Source of the DNA: CAVXJN01 sp963773585
GTDB lineage: Bacteria; Pseudomonadota; Gammaproteobacteria; JASBUN01
Length of the DNA: 64,000 nt
Direction: 5' to 3'
NCBI GenBank assembly: GCA_963773585.1
Contig: CAVZBR010000001.1
Location: forward strand, 496,001 to 560,000
In this document: piece after piece, positions 16,407-26,655 of the stretch
How positions within the stretch are numbered: position 1 is the first letter of the stretch
Layout of the letters: each line of letters opens with the position of its first letter
The notes under the pieces: model-generated
The model's input: the letters and a program-made list of their open reading frames with translations, nothing else
Told to the model about the DNA's origin: nothing
Databases searched by the model: none
Translations under genes and position numbers: made by a program

Positions 16407-19400
16407 ATGGCTCAACCTTGCCATGACGATTTGGAAACACCGCAGCGGCCGGCGGTTTCGGCTGCCGCGCTAGCGGACGAAGCGGCTGTGGTCGATGGCC
16501 TGCTCGATCAAGCCGCTTTTGATCCGCCCGCCCGCCAGCGCATTCAGCGCTGCGCCACCGAACTCATTTCCGCAGTACGGGACGCCAGCCACCATCGGCG
16601 CGGGATCGAAGCCTTTCTGCGCGAATACGATCTGTCTTCGGAAGAGGGCGTCGTCCTGATGTGCCTGGCTGAAGCATTACTGCGGATCCCGGATACGGCG
16701 ACTGCGGACCGACTCATCAGCGACCGTCTTTCGGTGGGCGATTGGGAACGTCATCTGGGCCGCAGCGATTCCTGGTTCGTAAATGCCGCCACCTGGGGTC
16801 TGCTGTTGACCGGGCGCATCGTGCACGTCGATCCGACGGCGCTGGACAACGAACGCGGCCTCTTGCGACGGCTCGGGTCACCGGGTGAGCCCTTGGTGCG
16901 GGCCGCGCTGCGCGAAGCGCTGCGGATTCTGGGCCAGCAGTTCGTAATGGCGGCGGACATCGATGAGGCCATCAAGCGTGCCCGCGCGGAGCGTTCCACA
17001 GCGGCGCGGTATTCTTTCGATATGCTCGGTGAAGCGGCGCTGACGGCCGACGATGCGACGCAGTTCTTCGAACTCTACGACGGCGCTGTGCAACGCATCG
17101 GCGAAGAGTCGCAACACCCCGCGGATGCGGCCGGCACCGCAAGCATTTCCATCAAGCTCTCGGCGCTGCACCCGCGCTTCGAATACGCGCAGCGAGACCG
17201 GGTCATGGCGGAGCTGGTGCCGCGGTTGCGGCTGCTGGTCGACCGGGCGCGCGAATGCGGCGTCGCGGTTACCGTAGACGCGGAGGAGGCGGATCGCCTG
17301 GATCTGACTCTGGACGTATTTGCTGCCGTATTCTGCGATCCGGTGGCCGCCGGCTGGCATGGTTTCGGGTTGGCGGTTCAGGCCTATCAAAAGCGCGCCT
17401 TGGCCGTGCTCGATTGGTTGTCCGCGCTGGCGCGCAGCGCCGCAACGCGCATGCCGCTGCGGTTGGTCAAGGGCGCCTATTGGGACACCGAGATCAAGCG
17501 CGCCCAGGAGCGCGGTTTGTCCGATTACCCCGTGTTTACGCGCAAACTGGCCACGGATGTGTCATATCTCGCATGCGCGCGCAAGCTTCTGCAGGGGGCG
17601 GACGCCTTTTACCCGCAGTTCGCTACCCACAACGCATATTCCGTCGCCGCCATACTCGAGCTGGCGGGGGATACCGCAAACTTCGAGTTCCAGAGCCTGC
17701 ATGGGATGGGGGAGCGACTATATGCTGCGCTGTCACGCTTGCGGCCAGGCATGCGCCACCGGGTTTATGCGCCCGTGGGAGAACATGCACAGTTATTGCC
17801 CTATCTGGTACGTCGTCTGCTCGAAAACGGGGCAAATACTTCGTTCGTCACCCGCATTGAAGACCAAGCCGTCGCGGTGGAAACGCTGGTGCGCGATCCG
17901 GTCGAACAACTGCGGGTCGACAAACAGCGCCGCCACCGCCGCCTCCCGTTGCCGGTGGATTTGTTTCGGCCTTTGCGCCGCAACTCCGCTGGCATCGACT
18001 TGAGCGACCCCGAGCGCGTGGCGGGCCTCAACGCCGAACTGGAGCAGGCTGCGCAGCGCGAATATCGGGCTGCGCCGCTGATCGACGGTTGCGCGTCCGC
18101 CGGCGAGACGAGATCGGTATGGTCGCCCGCGGACGCACGTCTGCAGGTCGGTGAAATGTTCGAGGCCCAGGCGGATGACGTGCAATCCGCGTTCGCAGTC
18201 GCGCGCGCGGGGTTTGGCCCATGGAGTGGGTGCGCGGCTACCGAGCGCGCGGGGATATTGGAACGCGCCGCGGATGGTCTCGAAGCGAACCGCGCCGAAC
18301 TGATCCATCTGCTCGGGCGCGAGGGCGGTCGCTGTATACCGGATGCATTGGCGGAAGTACGCGAAGCCGCCGATTTTTGCCGCTACTACGCCGCGCTGGC
18401 GATGGCCGACATGCCGCCCCGGACTCTGCCCGCTCCGGCCGGTGAACGCAACCAGTTGGCGTTGCACGGTCGCGGCGTTTTTGCCTGTATCAGCCCGTGG
18501 AACTTTCCGGTGGCGATATTCACCGGCCAGATCGCGGCTGCGCTCGTGGCTGGCAACAGCGTGGTTGCGAAGCCCGCTCGGCAAACCGCGTTGTGCGCCA
18601 TGCGCGTGGTGCAAATCCTGCACCGGGCCGGCGTACCGGTAGAGGCGTTGCAATTTCTGCCTGGCGACAGCGCTGTGCTCGGTACGCCCATATTGCAGCA
18701 TCCGGATCTCGCCGGGGTGGCATTCACGGGATCGACCGCGACGGGGCGTACGCTCAATCGGGCACTGACACTACGCGACGGTCCCATATTGCCGTTGATT
18801 GCGGAAACGGGCGGCCAGAACGCCATGATCGTCGATAGCTCGGCGCTACCGGAGCAAGTGGTGCGTGATGTCTTGCAGTCGGCTTTCAACAGTGCCGGCC
18901 AACGATGTTCCGCGCTGCGCGTGTTGTTCGTGCAGCAGGATGCCGCGGCGCGGATGTTGAAAATGTTATGCGGCGCGGTACGCGAACTTCGTCTGGGCGA
19001 TCCACTGGAGCTGTCCACCGACGTGGGACCGGTGATCGATGCGCGCGCGCGGCAGAACTTGCTTGCACACCGCGCGCAGTTGCGGGACGCGGTGTTGTGC
19101 GAGGCACAGACGACCAAGGATTGCAGTCACGGCCATTTCGTCGCGCCGGCCGTGTTCGAGATCGATCGCATGGAGGTTCTACAAAGCGAAGTGTTCGGTC
19201 CAATGCTGCACGTCGTGCGCTATCGCGCCCGCGACTTGGACCAAGTGGTGGACGCGATCAACAACAGTGGCTTCGGCCTGACGCTGGGGATTCATTCGCG
19301 CATCGAACGCACGGCGCGACAGATCATCGACCGCGCCAGAGTCGGTAACATCTACCTCAATCGGAACATGGTAGGCGCTGTGGTCGGCGCCCAACCGTTC

Positions 19401-19544
19401 GGCGGCGAGGGGCTTTCCGGTACCGGACCGAAGGCGGGTGGCCCGCATTATCTGCAGCGATTCGCCGTGGAACGGGTCGTATCGGTCAATACCGCCGCCA
19501 TCGGCGGCAACGCCGCGCTGCTGAGCATGGAGGACGGCAACTGA
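16407..19544 (+). CDS. putA: Bifunctional proline dehydrogenase / P5C dehydrogenase
   Basis: 1045 residues. PRODH barrel at about residues 180-450 (FAD; LVKGAYWDTEIKRAQ, and FEFQSLHGMGERLYAALSR), then an ALDH domain at about 540-1010 with GSTATGRTL, ETGGQNAMIVDSSALPEQVV and the catalytic Cys in NSAGQRCSALRVLFVQ. Oxidises proline to glutamate in two steps with substrate channelling. It lacks the N-terminal ribbon-helix-helix repressor of the E. coli enzyme, so it should not regulate its own promoter. Start ATG 16407 lies 6 bases after a TATACT box, suggesting a leaderless or nearly leaderless message. Confidence 0.95.
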   Translation: MAQPCHDDLETPQRPAVSAAALADEAAVVDGLLDQAAFDPPARQRIQRCATELISAVRDASHHRRGIEAFLREYDLSSEEGVVLMCLAEALLRIPDTATADRLISDRLSVGDWERHLGRSDSWFVNAATWGLLLTGRIVHVDPTALDNERGLLRRLGSPGEPLVRAALREALRILGQQFVMAADIDEAIKRARAERSTAARYSFDMLGEAALTADDATQFFELYDGAVQRIGEESQHPADAAGTASISIKLSALHPRFEYAQRDRVMAELVPRLRLLVDRARECGVAVTVDAEEADRLDLTLDVFAAVFCDPVAAGWHGFGLAVQAYQKRALAVLDWLSALARSAATRMPLRLVKGAYWDTEIKRAQERGLSDYPVFTRKLATDVSYLACARKLLQGADAFYPQFATHNAYSVAAILELAGDTANFEFQSLHGMGERLYAALSRLRPGMRHRVYAPVGEHAQLLPYLVRRLLENGANTSFVTRIEDQAVAVETLVRDPVEQLRVDKQRRHRRLPLPVDLFRPLRRNSAGIDLSDPERVAGLNAELEQAAQREYRAAPLIDGCASAGETRSVWSPADARLQVGEMFEAQADDVQSAFAVARAGFGPWSGCAATERAGILERAADGLEANRAELIHLLGREGGRCIPDALAEVREAADFCRYYAALAMADMPPRTLPAPAGERNQLALHGRGVFACISPWNFPVAIFTGQIAAALVAGNSVVAKPARQTALCAMRVVQILHRAGVPVEALQFLPGDSAVLGTPILQHPDLAGVAFTGSTATGRTLNRALTLRDGPILPLIAETGGQNAMIVDSSALPEQVVRDVLQSAFNSAGQRCSALRVLFVQQDAAARMLKMLCGAVRELRLGDPLELSTDVGPVIDARARQNLLAHRAQLRDAVLCEAQTTKDCSHGHFVAPAVFEIDRMEVLQSEVFGPMLHVVRYRARDLDQVVDAINNSGFGLTLGIHSRIERTARQIIDRARVGNIYLNRNMVGAVVGAQPFGGEGLSGTGPKAGGPHYLQRFAVERVVSVNTAAIGGNAALLSMEDGN

Positions 19545-19639
19545 TACCGCGCCCAAACACGCCGGGGCCGAGCGCCGTCGCCCGTTGTTGTCCGAGCAAC
19601 TAGTATTCGGGAGTCGGTAATAGCGGTCCGGAGCGCATT

Positions 19640-19876
19640 GTGGGTCCGGATCTGCAATACGGAGGCACAGAGGTGGAACCCGTCCAATTGGAAAAGTTGA
19701 GTGCACCGGAACTGGCCCGTCTGTTCCGGGACTGCGATCCCTGGAATCCTTTGCGTCACCAGGTTCGAACCGAGATGGAGATCCGCTACCGTCGCTGGTC
19801 ACGGGTAATGGACATCGCGTGGTTTGCCACCGGCGCGTGTCTGTTGCTGGTGTTGATCGTGTTCTTGGTGTCGTGA
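19640..19876 (+). CDS. Small single-pass membrane protein
   Basis: 78 residues beginning with GTG 19640: a charged soluble part (LEKLSAPELARLFRDCDPWNPLRHQ) and a C-terminal TM helix (IAWFATGACLLLVLIVFLV). No family is recognised. Its TGA overlaps the GTG start of the next gene by 4 bp (GTGA), indicating co-translation with the GlcG/HbpS-like protein. Confidence 0.62.
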   Translation: MGPDLQYGGTEVEPVQLEKLSAPELARLFRDCDPWNPLRHQVRTEMEIRYRRWSRVMDIAWFATGACLLLVLIVFLVS

Positions 19877-20376
19877 GTCTGCGCGCGGCGTTGGTGCTCG
19901 GGACGTTCCTGGGGTGCGCAATGCAAGCTGCCGCTGCGCCCGACCACGATGTCGTGCAGGTCCGGCGAATGAGCCTGGACCTGGCGCGGGACATCGCCGA
20001 TGCCGCGTTGGCATCCTGCCGCGCCAAAGGCTATCAAGTGAGTGTCGTGGTGGTGGATCGCGACGGTTTGGTAATGGTAACTCTGCGCGATGTATTCGCC
20101 AGCCGCTTCAATATTGAGATCGCCGAGCGCAAGGCCAATGCGAGTGTGTTGTCGGGAATCGATTCGGCGTACTTTCGCCATAACCGCAGCGACATTCGCG
20201 CGGAAATGAATCAGGTGGGTGGAGTGCTGATGCTGAAAGGCGGCGTGGCCATTCGCGCGGCCGGTTCGTTTCTGGGTGCAGTGGGCGTCAGCGGTGCGCC
20301 GGGAGGCGATCAAGACGGTCTGTGCGCCCGTGCCGGGGTCGATGCCGTGCAGGAACGCTTGCAGTTCGTCGAATGA
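19873..20376 (+). CDS. Exported GlcG/HbpS-like (DUF336) protein
   Basis: 167 residues: an N-terminal signal segment (SLRAALVLGTFLGCAMQAAAA), then the HbpS/GlcG fold (SLDLARDIADAALASCRAKGYQVSVVVVDRDG and GGVLMLKGGVAIRAAGSFLGAVGVSGAPGG). Homologues bind heme or small ligands; a heme-degrading or sensing role has been described for HbpS. The GTG start at 19873 is supported by overlap with the preceding gene. Confidence 0.85.
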   Translation: MSLRAALVLGTFLGCAMQAAAAPDHDVVQVRRMSLDLARDIADAALASCRAKGYQVSVVVVDRDGLVMVTLRDVFASRFNIEIAERKANASVLSGIDSAYFRHNRSDIRAEMNQVGGVLMLKGGVAIRAAGSFLGAVGVSGAPGGDQDGLCARAGVDAVQERLQFVE

Positions 20377-20396
20377 CCGAGCATTGGCGCGGGCTC

Positions 20397-21584
20397 TCAC
20401 GCGATTGCGATACGCATCCGATCGAACTGTAAGGTCAGGCATTTGTCGCGGAAGAAATCGTGCGCCAGTAGACCGCCGATCCGAAAGCCATACTGGCGTT
20501 CGAGTGGAAAGCGCGGCAACAAAACGGAATTGACGTGTTCGCGCCGGCACCCGCCGGCTTCCAGTTCAGGTAATACGAACGGTATTCCCGCCGCACCGCC
20601 GCCGCCGTGCGCGGCAACCGGATCGACCTCGGGGAGCGCCAGCCTGGCTGCTTGCACCGTGGACGCGGGCGCGGCGAACGCGGCGCCGCTCATTCCGGTG
20701 TCGACGAACACCAGTGTCGGAAGGGTGCTGTTGACCCGCGCCTCGGTGAGCAGTTGCCGCCCCGGCGTCAAGTACATCGGCGCGCCGGCCGGGTCGCCGG
20801 CGTTCGGCTCAGGAGTGCGCAGTCGCATCTGCCGGCTTCGATAGTCCAGCGCCACCTCGAGATGGCCGAATACGCCGAGGCCGAGGATGCCGTCGATCTC
20901 CAACTGCGGGAAATAGGGCGCAACCGATGCCCGCAGTGCAGCCACGTGCACCGGCAGATCGTGTACGTGTATGCCGTTCAACTCCAGGTCCGGCAAGCGC
21001 CCGTGCTGCAAGTCGGCGCTGCGGCCGCCAGCGAATGCCGCCGATTCGGGTTCACTCAGCGTCAACCCCAGGGATCGTGCCACGGCCTGCTCCAGGACCA
21101 ATTCGCTGGCGCCGGTATCGATCACCAGATGCAGCACGCGATTGCCGCATTGAACCCCGACGACCGGCAATGGCTCGCTCGCAATCCAGCTCAGTTTCGC
21201 CTGGCGCGCGCCGCTCAGGCGCCATGGCACGCGGTCTTCGAACCCGGCGAGCATGTCGGCAAGCGCCGTTCTGCCGACCTGCCGGTATAACGTTGCCGCG
21301 GTTTGGAATCGGCCAAGCCGATAATGCCCTTCGGCTGCCAAAGCCAGCGCGCCCGGCAGCTTCGGTTGTGCCTCCAGGATGGGTTGCAGTCGTCGCAACG
21401 CCTCCCGAGGCCGGTTGTCCAGCAGGTCCAGTCGCACCAGGTTGAGTTGTAGCGCAGGATTGGCGCAGGTTTGCTGTTCCAATTGCGCGTATTCGGCACG
21501 CGCCTGCCGGAAACGTCCGGACATGAATAACTCGTCGGCCAGTTTGCGGACAGCGCTTGCGTCTTCAGGCGGGCAAGGTGTCAT
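20397..21584 (-). CDS. TPR protein with two aspartyl-protease motifs
   Basis: 395 residues. An N-terminal TPR-like helical domain (residues 1-115), then an aspartyl-protease region with two D-T-G motifs, D156 in VIDTGAS and D295 in LVFVDTGMSGAAF, plus ILGLGVFG after the first. One motif per lobe in a single chain is the pepsin-like arrangement, unlike the homodimeric retropepsin at 15.4 kb. No signal peptide is seen from ATG 21584; a longer frame begins at 21725. It converges with the GlcG/HbpS-like gene 20 bp away. Confidence 0.8.
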   Translation of the reverse strand: MTPCPPEDASAVRKLADELFMSGRFRQARAEYAQLEQQTCANPALQLNLVRLDLLDNRPREALRRLQPILEAQPKLPGALALAAEGHYRLGRFQTAATLYRQVGRTALADMLAGFEDRVPWRLSGARQAKLSWIASEPLPVVGVQCGNRVLHLVIDTGASELVLEQAVARSLGLTLSEPESAAFAGGRSADLQHGRLPDLELNGIHVHDLPVHVAALRASVAPYFPQLEIDGILGLGVFGHLEVALDYRSRQMRLRTPEPNAGDPAGAPMYLTPGRQLLTEARVNSTLPTLVFVDTGMSGAAFAAPASTVQAARLALPEVDPVAAHGGGGAAGIPFVLPELEAGGCRREHVNSVLLPRFPLERQYGFRIGGLLAHDFFRDKCLTLQFDRMRIAIA

Positions 21585-21685
21585 GGCGCTACTGTAACGG
21601 AAGGCAGGTCGTGTCGTCTGCTTTCCATAGGATCCGCGGCGCGCTATGTTGATGGTGCGCGCGGGCTTCGCAGGGGCTTCCGATA

Positions 21686-22378
21686 TTGCTTCGTCTTGTG
21701 CTGATAGCGTTTTTTGCGCTGGCATTTGCCGGCCCGGCGGCGGCTGAAGAGGCCAGCGTCCGTCCCGGTATCAATCGAAATTACGAACACCCGGATTTCG
21801 CTCGCTGGGTCGCGACTTTCGAGCACCCGGGACGCGAAGTCTATGACCGCCGGGACGATATCGTCGCCGCCAGCGGCGTTCGCGCCGGCATGGCGGTCGC
21901 CGATATTGGTGCCGGATCCGGCTTGTTCACACGCTTGTTTGCGCGGGCCGTGGGCAGTGACGGCAAGGTCTACGCCGTGGACATCTCGCCGGTATTCGTA
22001 CACGACGGCGTGGCGCGGGCCAAGGCGGAAGGACTCTCCAATGTCGAAGGGGTGGTGAATGATGCCCACGAATCCGGCTTGCCGGCGTCTTCGGTCGATC
22101 TGGTGTTTATTTGCGATACCTACCACCACTTCGAATATCCCCAGGACATGCTGCGCTCCATTCACCGCGCGCTGCGTGCGACGGGTACGCTGATGGTGGT
22201 CGATTTTCGCCGCCAGCCCGGCGAGAGTTCGGACTGGATCCTGGCGCACGTTCGCGCCGGTCGCGAGGCGGTGATCCGGGAGATCGAGGCGGCCGGTTTC
22301 CGCCTGCTGGAGGACAGTCCCCTGTTGCATACCAATTATTTGCTGCGGTTTGCGCCGCAGCCGGAGCACGCGGACTGA
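21686..22378 (+). CDS. SAM-dependent methyltransferase with N-terminal signal peptide
   Basis: 230 residues: an export-like leader (MLRLVLIAFFALAFAGPAAA) followed by a class-I methyltransferase fold with motif I AVADIGAGSGLFT and downstream VDLVFICDTYHHFEYPQDML. The start is TTG 21686 with AGGGG upstream. A signal peptide on a SAM enzyme is unusual, because SAM is cytosolic; the protein may fold before export, bind another ligand or be anchored. Function unknown. Confidence 0.8.
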   Translation: MLRLVLIAFFALAFAGPAAAEEASVRPGINRNYEHPDFARWVATFEHPGREVYDRRDDIVAASGVRAGMAVADIGAGSGLFTRLFARAVGSDGKVYAVDISPVFVHDGVARAKAEGLSNVEGVVNDAHESGLPASSVDLVFICDTYHHFEYPQDMLRSIHRALRATGTLMVVDFRRQPGESSDWILAHVRAGREAVIREIEAAGFRLLEDSPLLHTNYLLRFAPQPEHAD

Positions 22379-22436
22379 ATTTTTCCGCCAACCTGCCGAC
22401 TATCAGGGTAATTGGATCTGCCTTGGTAGACGAAAC

Positions 22437-24497
22437 GTGGGAATAGGACTTTACCTGCGACCTGCATTGCGTTGTCTGGCGCTGCTGGTGCTCGTACTTT
22501 CGGCACAAGTTCAGGCCGACACGGTCGTGTCTGCACAATATCACTATGCCACCGCCCCGGTGCCCGCTTGGGTGACGCCGGCCGTGTTGCCGGCTGCGGC
22601 GACGGCGGCCCGGAACCAAGGCGCTGCCATCGGCTATCTGCTGGTGGAAAAACAGGTCAGGGTGGAAGGCGAGGGCGAAACCGTGTTCCGGCGCATTGCG
22701 CTCACACCGTTGCGCCAGGACGGTTTGGCGGATTCCGCGCAGCACGAAATCACGTTCAATCCCGAGTATGAGAAGCTGACCATTCACCGCATCGTGATTC
22801 ACCGCGGCGGGCGCGAACTGGACAAGCGCGACGGCGGCTACGTGCGCCTGCTGCAACGCGAGCCGGAAATGGATCAGCGCCTTTATGTGGGTACGGTCAG
22901 CGCTGTAATCGTGCTCGACGACGTTCGCATCGGCGACGTAATCGAGTATTCCTATTCCATCCAGGGCCGCAACCCGGTGTTCGGCAAGCGCTATTTCTCA
23001 TCCCATACCCTGTCCTGGGGCGTGCCGGTGGAGCGGGTCGTGCGGCGAATCCTGGTACCGGCTTCCCACCAGCCGCAGGTGCGCACCTACAACGGCGCAC
23101 CCCAACCGCGCATAAAAGTACGTCACGGCGAGCGGGAATATTGGTGGCAATTGGACCATGTCGCGCCGTTCGTCGACGAAGGTCAGAGCCCGCGTTGGTA
23201 TCTGCCCCAGCAATGGGTGCAACTCAGCGAATATCCCGACTGGCACGCTGTGCAGCAATGGGCCAAGGACCTATATATGTGGCACGGCAAGCTGGCGCCG
23301 CAACTGCAGGATATGGTGCGTCAATGGCGGGGTCTCGGCGACCGGCGCGAAGCGGTGCGGCGGGCGCTTGCGTTCGTGCAGCGCGACATCCGTTATTTCG
23401 GTGTCGAGATGGGCCAGAGTTCCCATCGTCCGGGAGATCCCAACACGGTGTATGCGCGCCGCTTCGGAGACTGCAAGGACAAGGCGCAGTTGTTGATCGC
23501 GTTGTTGCGCGCTCTAGACGTGCAGGCGGAGCCGGCGCTGGTGTCTTCGCAGTTCAATCGAGCGGTCGCCGACTGGCTGCCGAGCCCGGGGTTGTTCGAC
23601 CACGTCATCGTACTGGCGACCATCGACGGCCACCGGTATTGGCTGGACGGTACGCGCAACTTTCAGGATGGCAGCCTCGAAACCTTGAGTACACCGGATT
23701 ACGGCGTCGCTTTGGCGGTCGGCACCAATTCACCGCCGTTGCGGGAGATGCACAGCGATGCACCGCAGCGGGCTTCGGTGGATGTCGAAGAACGCTTCAT
23801 GGTTTCGGCTTACGACCGGCCGGTGGAGTTCGAGGTGCAATCGGTTTACCGGGGTGCCGAGGCCGAATACCAGCGCCAACGGCTGTCGCGCGACACGGTC
23901 GAAGGGCTGTCACGCCAGTATCTGAACTATTACGCGCGCCGGTATCCCGGAATTGAACTCGAGGCACAACCGCAGGTGCGCGCCGACCCCGCGCACAGCG
24001 AGCTGCGCGTGGTCGAGCGTTATCGTATCCCTGACTTCTGGGATCGCGAAGAAGGCAAACTCTATTTCCGCTTGTGCGGCGGCACGATTCAGCCTTATAC
24101 GGCTTTGCCGGACACCGTGCGTCGGCATACGCCGCTGGCGTTGCAGTATCCGATCCACGTTCGCCACTCAAGCGTCTTGCATTTCCCGGACCTGGATCGG
24201 TTCAATGTCGGCAAAGATCCGGTGCTCACCGTGGAGGACAATGCGATCCGTTACCGCCAGGAAGCGGCTTACCGCAAGCGGGATCTGCGCGTGGTGCATG
24301 ACTACATCTCCAAGACCGACGCGGTTCCCACCGCGCGGGTATCGCGCCATCTCGACAATTTGCGGCGCATCAACGACAGTCTGTGCTACTCGGGTTGGGT
24401 GGCGGCGCCCGGTAAGCAAGTTCGTTCCACCTCGCACAAGCAGGCGTCGAATCCTTTTTCCGTGCTCGAGCAGGCGATCAACGGCGTTAGCCGCTGA
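22437..24497 (+). CDS. DUF3857 / transglutaminase-like exported protein
   Basis: About 686 residues from GTG 22437. Signal peptide (cleavage near SAQVQA), DUF3857 beta-rich domain (EKQVRVEGEGETVFRRIALTP), then a transglutaminase-like core with catalytic Cys in RRFGDCKDKAQLLIALLRAL, His in FDHVIVLATIDGH and Asp in YWLDGT. A periplasmic cross-linker, or a peptide-bond hydrolase of the same fold. It lies 58 bp after the exported methyltransferase on the same strand. Confidence 0.86.
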   Translation: MGIGLYLRPALRCLALLVLVLSAQVQADTVVSAQYHYATAPVPAWVTPAVLPAAATAARNQGAAIGYLLVEKQVRVEGEGETVFRRIALTPLRQDGLADSAQHEITFNPEYEKLTIHRIVIHRGGRELDKRDGGYVRLLQREPEMDQRLYVGTVSAVIVLDDVRIGDVIEYSYSIQGRNPVFGKRYFSSHTLSWGVPVERVVRRILVPASHQPQVRTYNGAPQPRIKVRHGEREYWWQLDHVAPFVDEGQSPRWYLPQQWVQLSEYPDWHAVQQWAKDLYMWHGKLAPQLQDMVRQWRGLGDRREAVRRALAFVQRDIRYFGVEMGQSSHRPGDPNTVYARRFGDCKDKAQLLIALLRALDVQAEPALVSSQFNRAVADWLPSPGLFDHVIVLATIDGHRYWLDGTRNFQDGSLETLSTPDYGVALAVGTNSPPLREMHSDAPQRASVDVEERFMVSAYDRPVEFEVQSVYRGAEAEYQRQRLSRDTVEGLSRQYLNYYARRYPGIELEAQPQVRADPAHSELRVVERYRIPDFWDREEGKLYFRLCGGTIQPYTALPDTVRRHTPLALQYPIHVRHSSVLHFPDLDRFNVGKDPVLTVEDNAIRYRQEAAYRKRDLRVVHDYISKTDAVPTARVSRHLDNLRRINDSLCYSGWVAAPGKQVRSTSHKQASNPFSVLEQAINGVSR

Positions 24498-24534
24498 CGC
24501 TGCGCCCGAACGGCGTATCTGTGACAATTCAGCC

Positions 24535-25086
24535 ATGCCACTTACAACCCTTTTCACCATCGGCCACGGCGATCGCCCGCTGACGCTGTTTCTGGCGGTC
24601 TTGAGCGAAGTCCACGTGGATACCCTCGTGGACGTGCGCGCTTGGCCGCGTTCACAGCGCCATCCGCATTTCGATAGCGACCGCCTGCGCGACGCCTTGG
24701 AACAAAACGGCATGAGTTACCATTGGGCGGGACGTCAACTTGGTGGCAAGCGCGACCCGAGGGCGAGCTCCCGCCACACCGGGCTCGCCGATGAAGGCTT
24801 GCGCGGCTACGCCGACCATATGGAAACCGACCCGTTCCAGCGTGCGGCAACCCAGTTGATGCGTTCGGCGGGTCAGGCACGGGTCGCCGTCATGTGCGCC
24901 GAGCGCGCGCCTGAGCATTGTCACCGCGCCTTGCTGTCCGACTATCTGACCCTGAAGGGTTTGCAGGTGGTGCACCTGTTGGAACTCGGCGAACGATGCG
25001 ATCACTTGTTGAGCGCTACGCTGCGCCGGGAAACCGATCAGCCGGTTTACGACCGCAATTGCTGCGGCAGCTTGGATTTGAAATAG
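24535..25086 (+). CDS. DUF488 family protein
   Basis: 183 residues of the DUF488 family: LFTIGHGDRPLTLFLAVL, VDTLVDVRAWPRSQRHPHF, the MSYHWAGRQLGGKR segment and VMCAERAPEHCHRALLSDYL with the conserved Cys/His pair. The role is not established; members often sit near DNA-repair or stress genes. The frame runs much further upstream, but those codons overlap the transglutaminase gene, so ATG 24535 is the real start. Confidence 0.88.
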   Translation: MPLTTLFTIGHGDRPLTLFLAVLSEVHVDTLVDVRAWPRSQRHPHFDSDRLRDALEQNGMSYHWAGRQLGGKRDPRASSRHTGLADEGLRGYADHMETDPFQRAATQLMRSAGQARVAVMCAERAPEHCHRALLSDYLTLKGLQVVHLLELGERCDHLLSATLRRETDQPVYDRNCCGSLDLK

Positions 25087-25271
25087 CGCCCGGCCGAGTC
25101 CCAATCGGCCGAGCACCTGCCCGGCAACTCCCAATCGGCTGACTCCCAATCTGCGTAAACGCGCTGACGCCCACCTTTGATGCGGGCGGCGGCGCTGCCC
25201 CCCTGTACCTATTGCCGGCGGCGGTCCAAAATTGGACCCACGCCCCATCATGGGGTACGCAGGAGGCTTCC

Positions 25272-25904
<633 letters not shown>

Positions 25905-25956
25905 TGCACCCAACTGAATAGCAAATGCGCGGCTGAGTCGCGCGGGCGGAAGCGAA

Positions 25957-26655
25957 ATGGGAATAACCGAAACCATTGCCCTGTCCATGGGTGCGGCGTG
26001 GGCAAGCGGCATCAACCTGTATGCGACCCTGTTGGTGCTCGGGTACATGGGCGCTACCGGTTACGTGGATCTGCCGCCGGACCTGCAGATTCTCACCGAT
26101 CCGTTGGTCATGATCGCGGCCGGGTTCATGTACGCGGTGGAGTTCTTCGCCGACAAGACACCCGGCGTCGATACCGGATGGGACGCCATTCACACCTTCA
26201 TACGGATCCCGGCCGGCGCTTTGCTTGCGGCCGGCGCAGTAGCCCATGTCGGCCCTGCGGCGCAGTTGGCGGCCGCCATCGTCGGTGGAACCCTTGCCGC
26301 GGGAACCCATGCCACCAAGGCCGGCAGCAGAGTGTTGATCAACACTTCGCCGGAGCCGTTCAGCAACTGGCTGGCGTCGGTGGGCGAGGACGTCGCTGTG
26401 GTGGTCGGCCTGTGGACGGCGCTGCAGCATCCTTGGCTGTTCCTGGCGCTGCTGGTCGCATTTGTCATTTTCGCCATTTGGCTTTTGCCGCGCTTGTGGC
26501 GTGCCATCAAGTGGGTGTTCGCGCGACTGCGGGCGCTATTCGGCGGTGCGCGACCGCCGCCGCTTAAAACCTCATGGCCAACCGGGGACGAAGGCGCGCC
26601 ATTGCTCGATGCCGATGGTTCGCAGCAGCCGCCGGGCGCCAGCCGGAATCCTTGA
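25957..26655 (+). CDS. DUF4126 membrane protein
   Basis: 232 residues with five or more hydrophobic segments and the DUF4126 pattern: ALSMGAAWASGINLYATLLVLGYMG, DPLVMIAAGFMYAVEFFADKTPGVDTGWD, then a Gly/Ala-rich helix GGTLAAGTHATKAG. A C-terminal cytoplasmic tail of about 40 residues is rich in Pro. Likely an inner-membrane transporter or channel; the substrate is unknown. The next gene starts immediately after its stop (TGAATG). Confidence 0.85.
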   Translation: MGITETIALSMGAAWASGINLYATLLVLGYMGATGYVDLPPDLQILTDPLVMIAAGFMYAVEFFADKTPGVDTGWDAIHTFIRIPAGALLAAGAVAHVGPAAQLAAAIVGGTLAAGTHATKAGSRVLINTSPEPFSNWLASVGEDVAVVVGLWTALQHPWLFLALLVAFVIFAIWLLPRLWRAIKWVFARLRALFGGARPPPLKTSWPTGDEGAPLLDADGSQQPPGASRNP

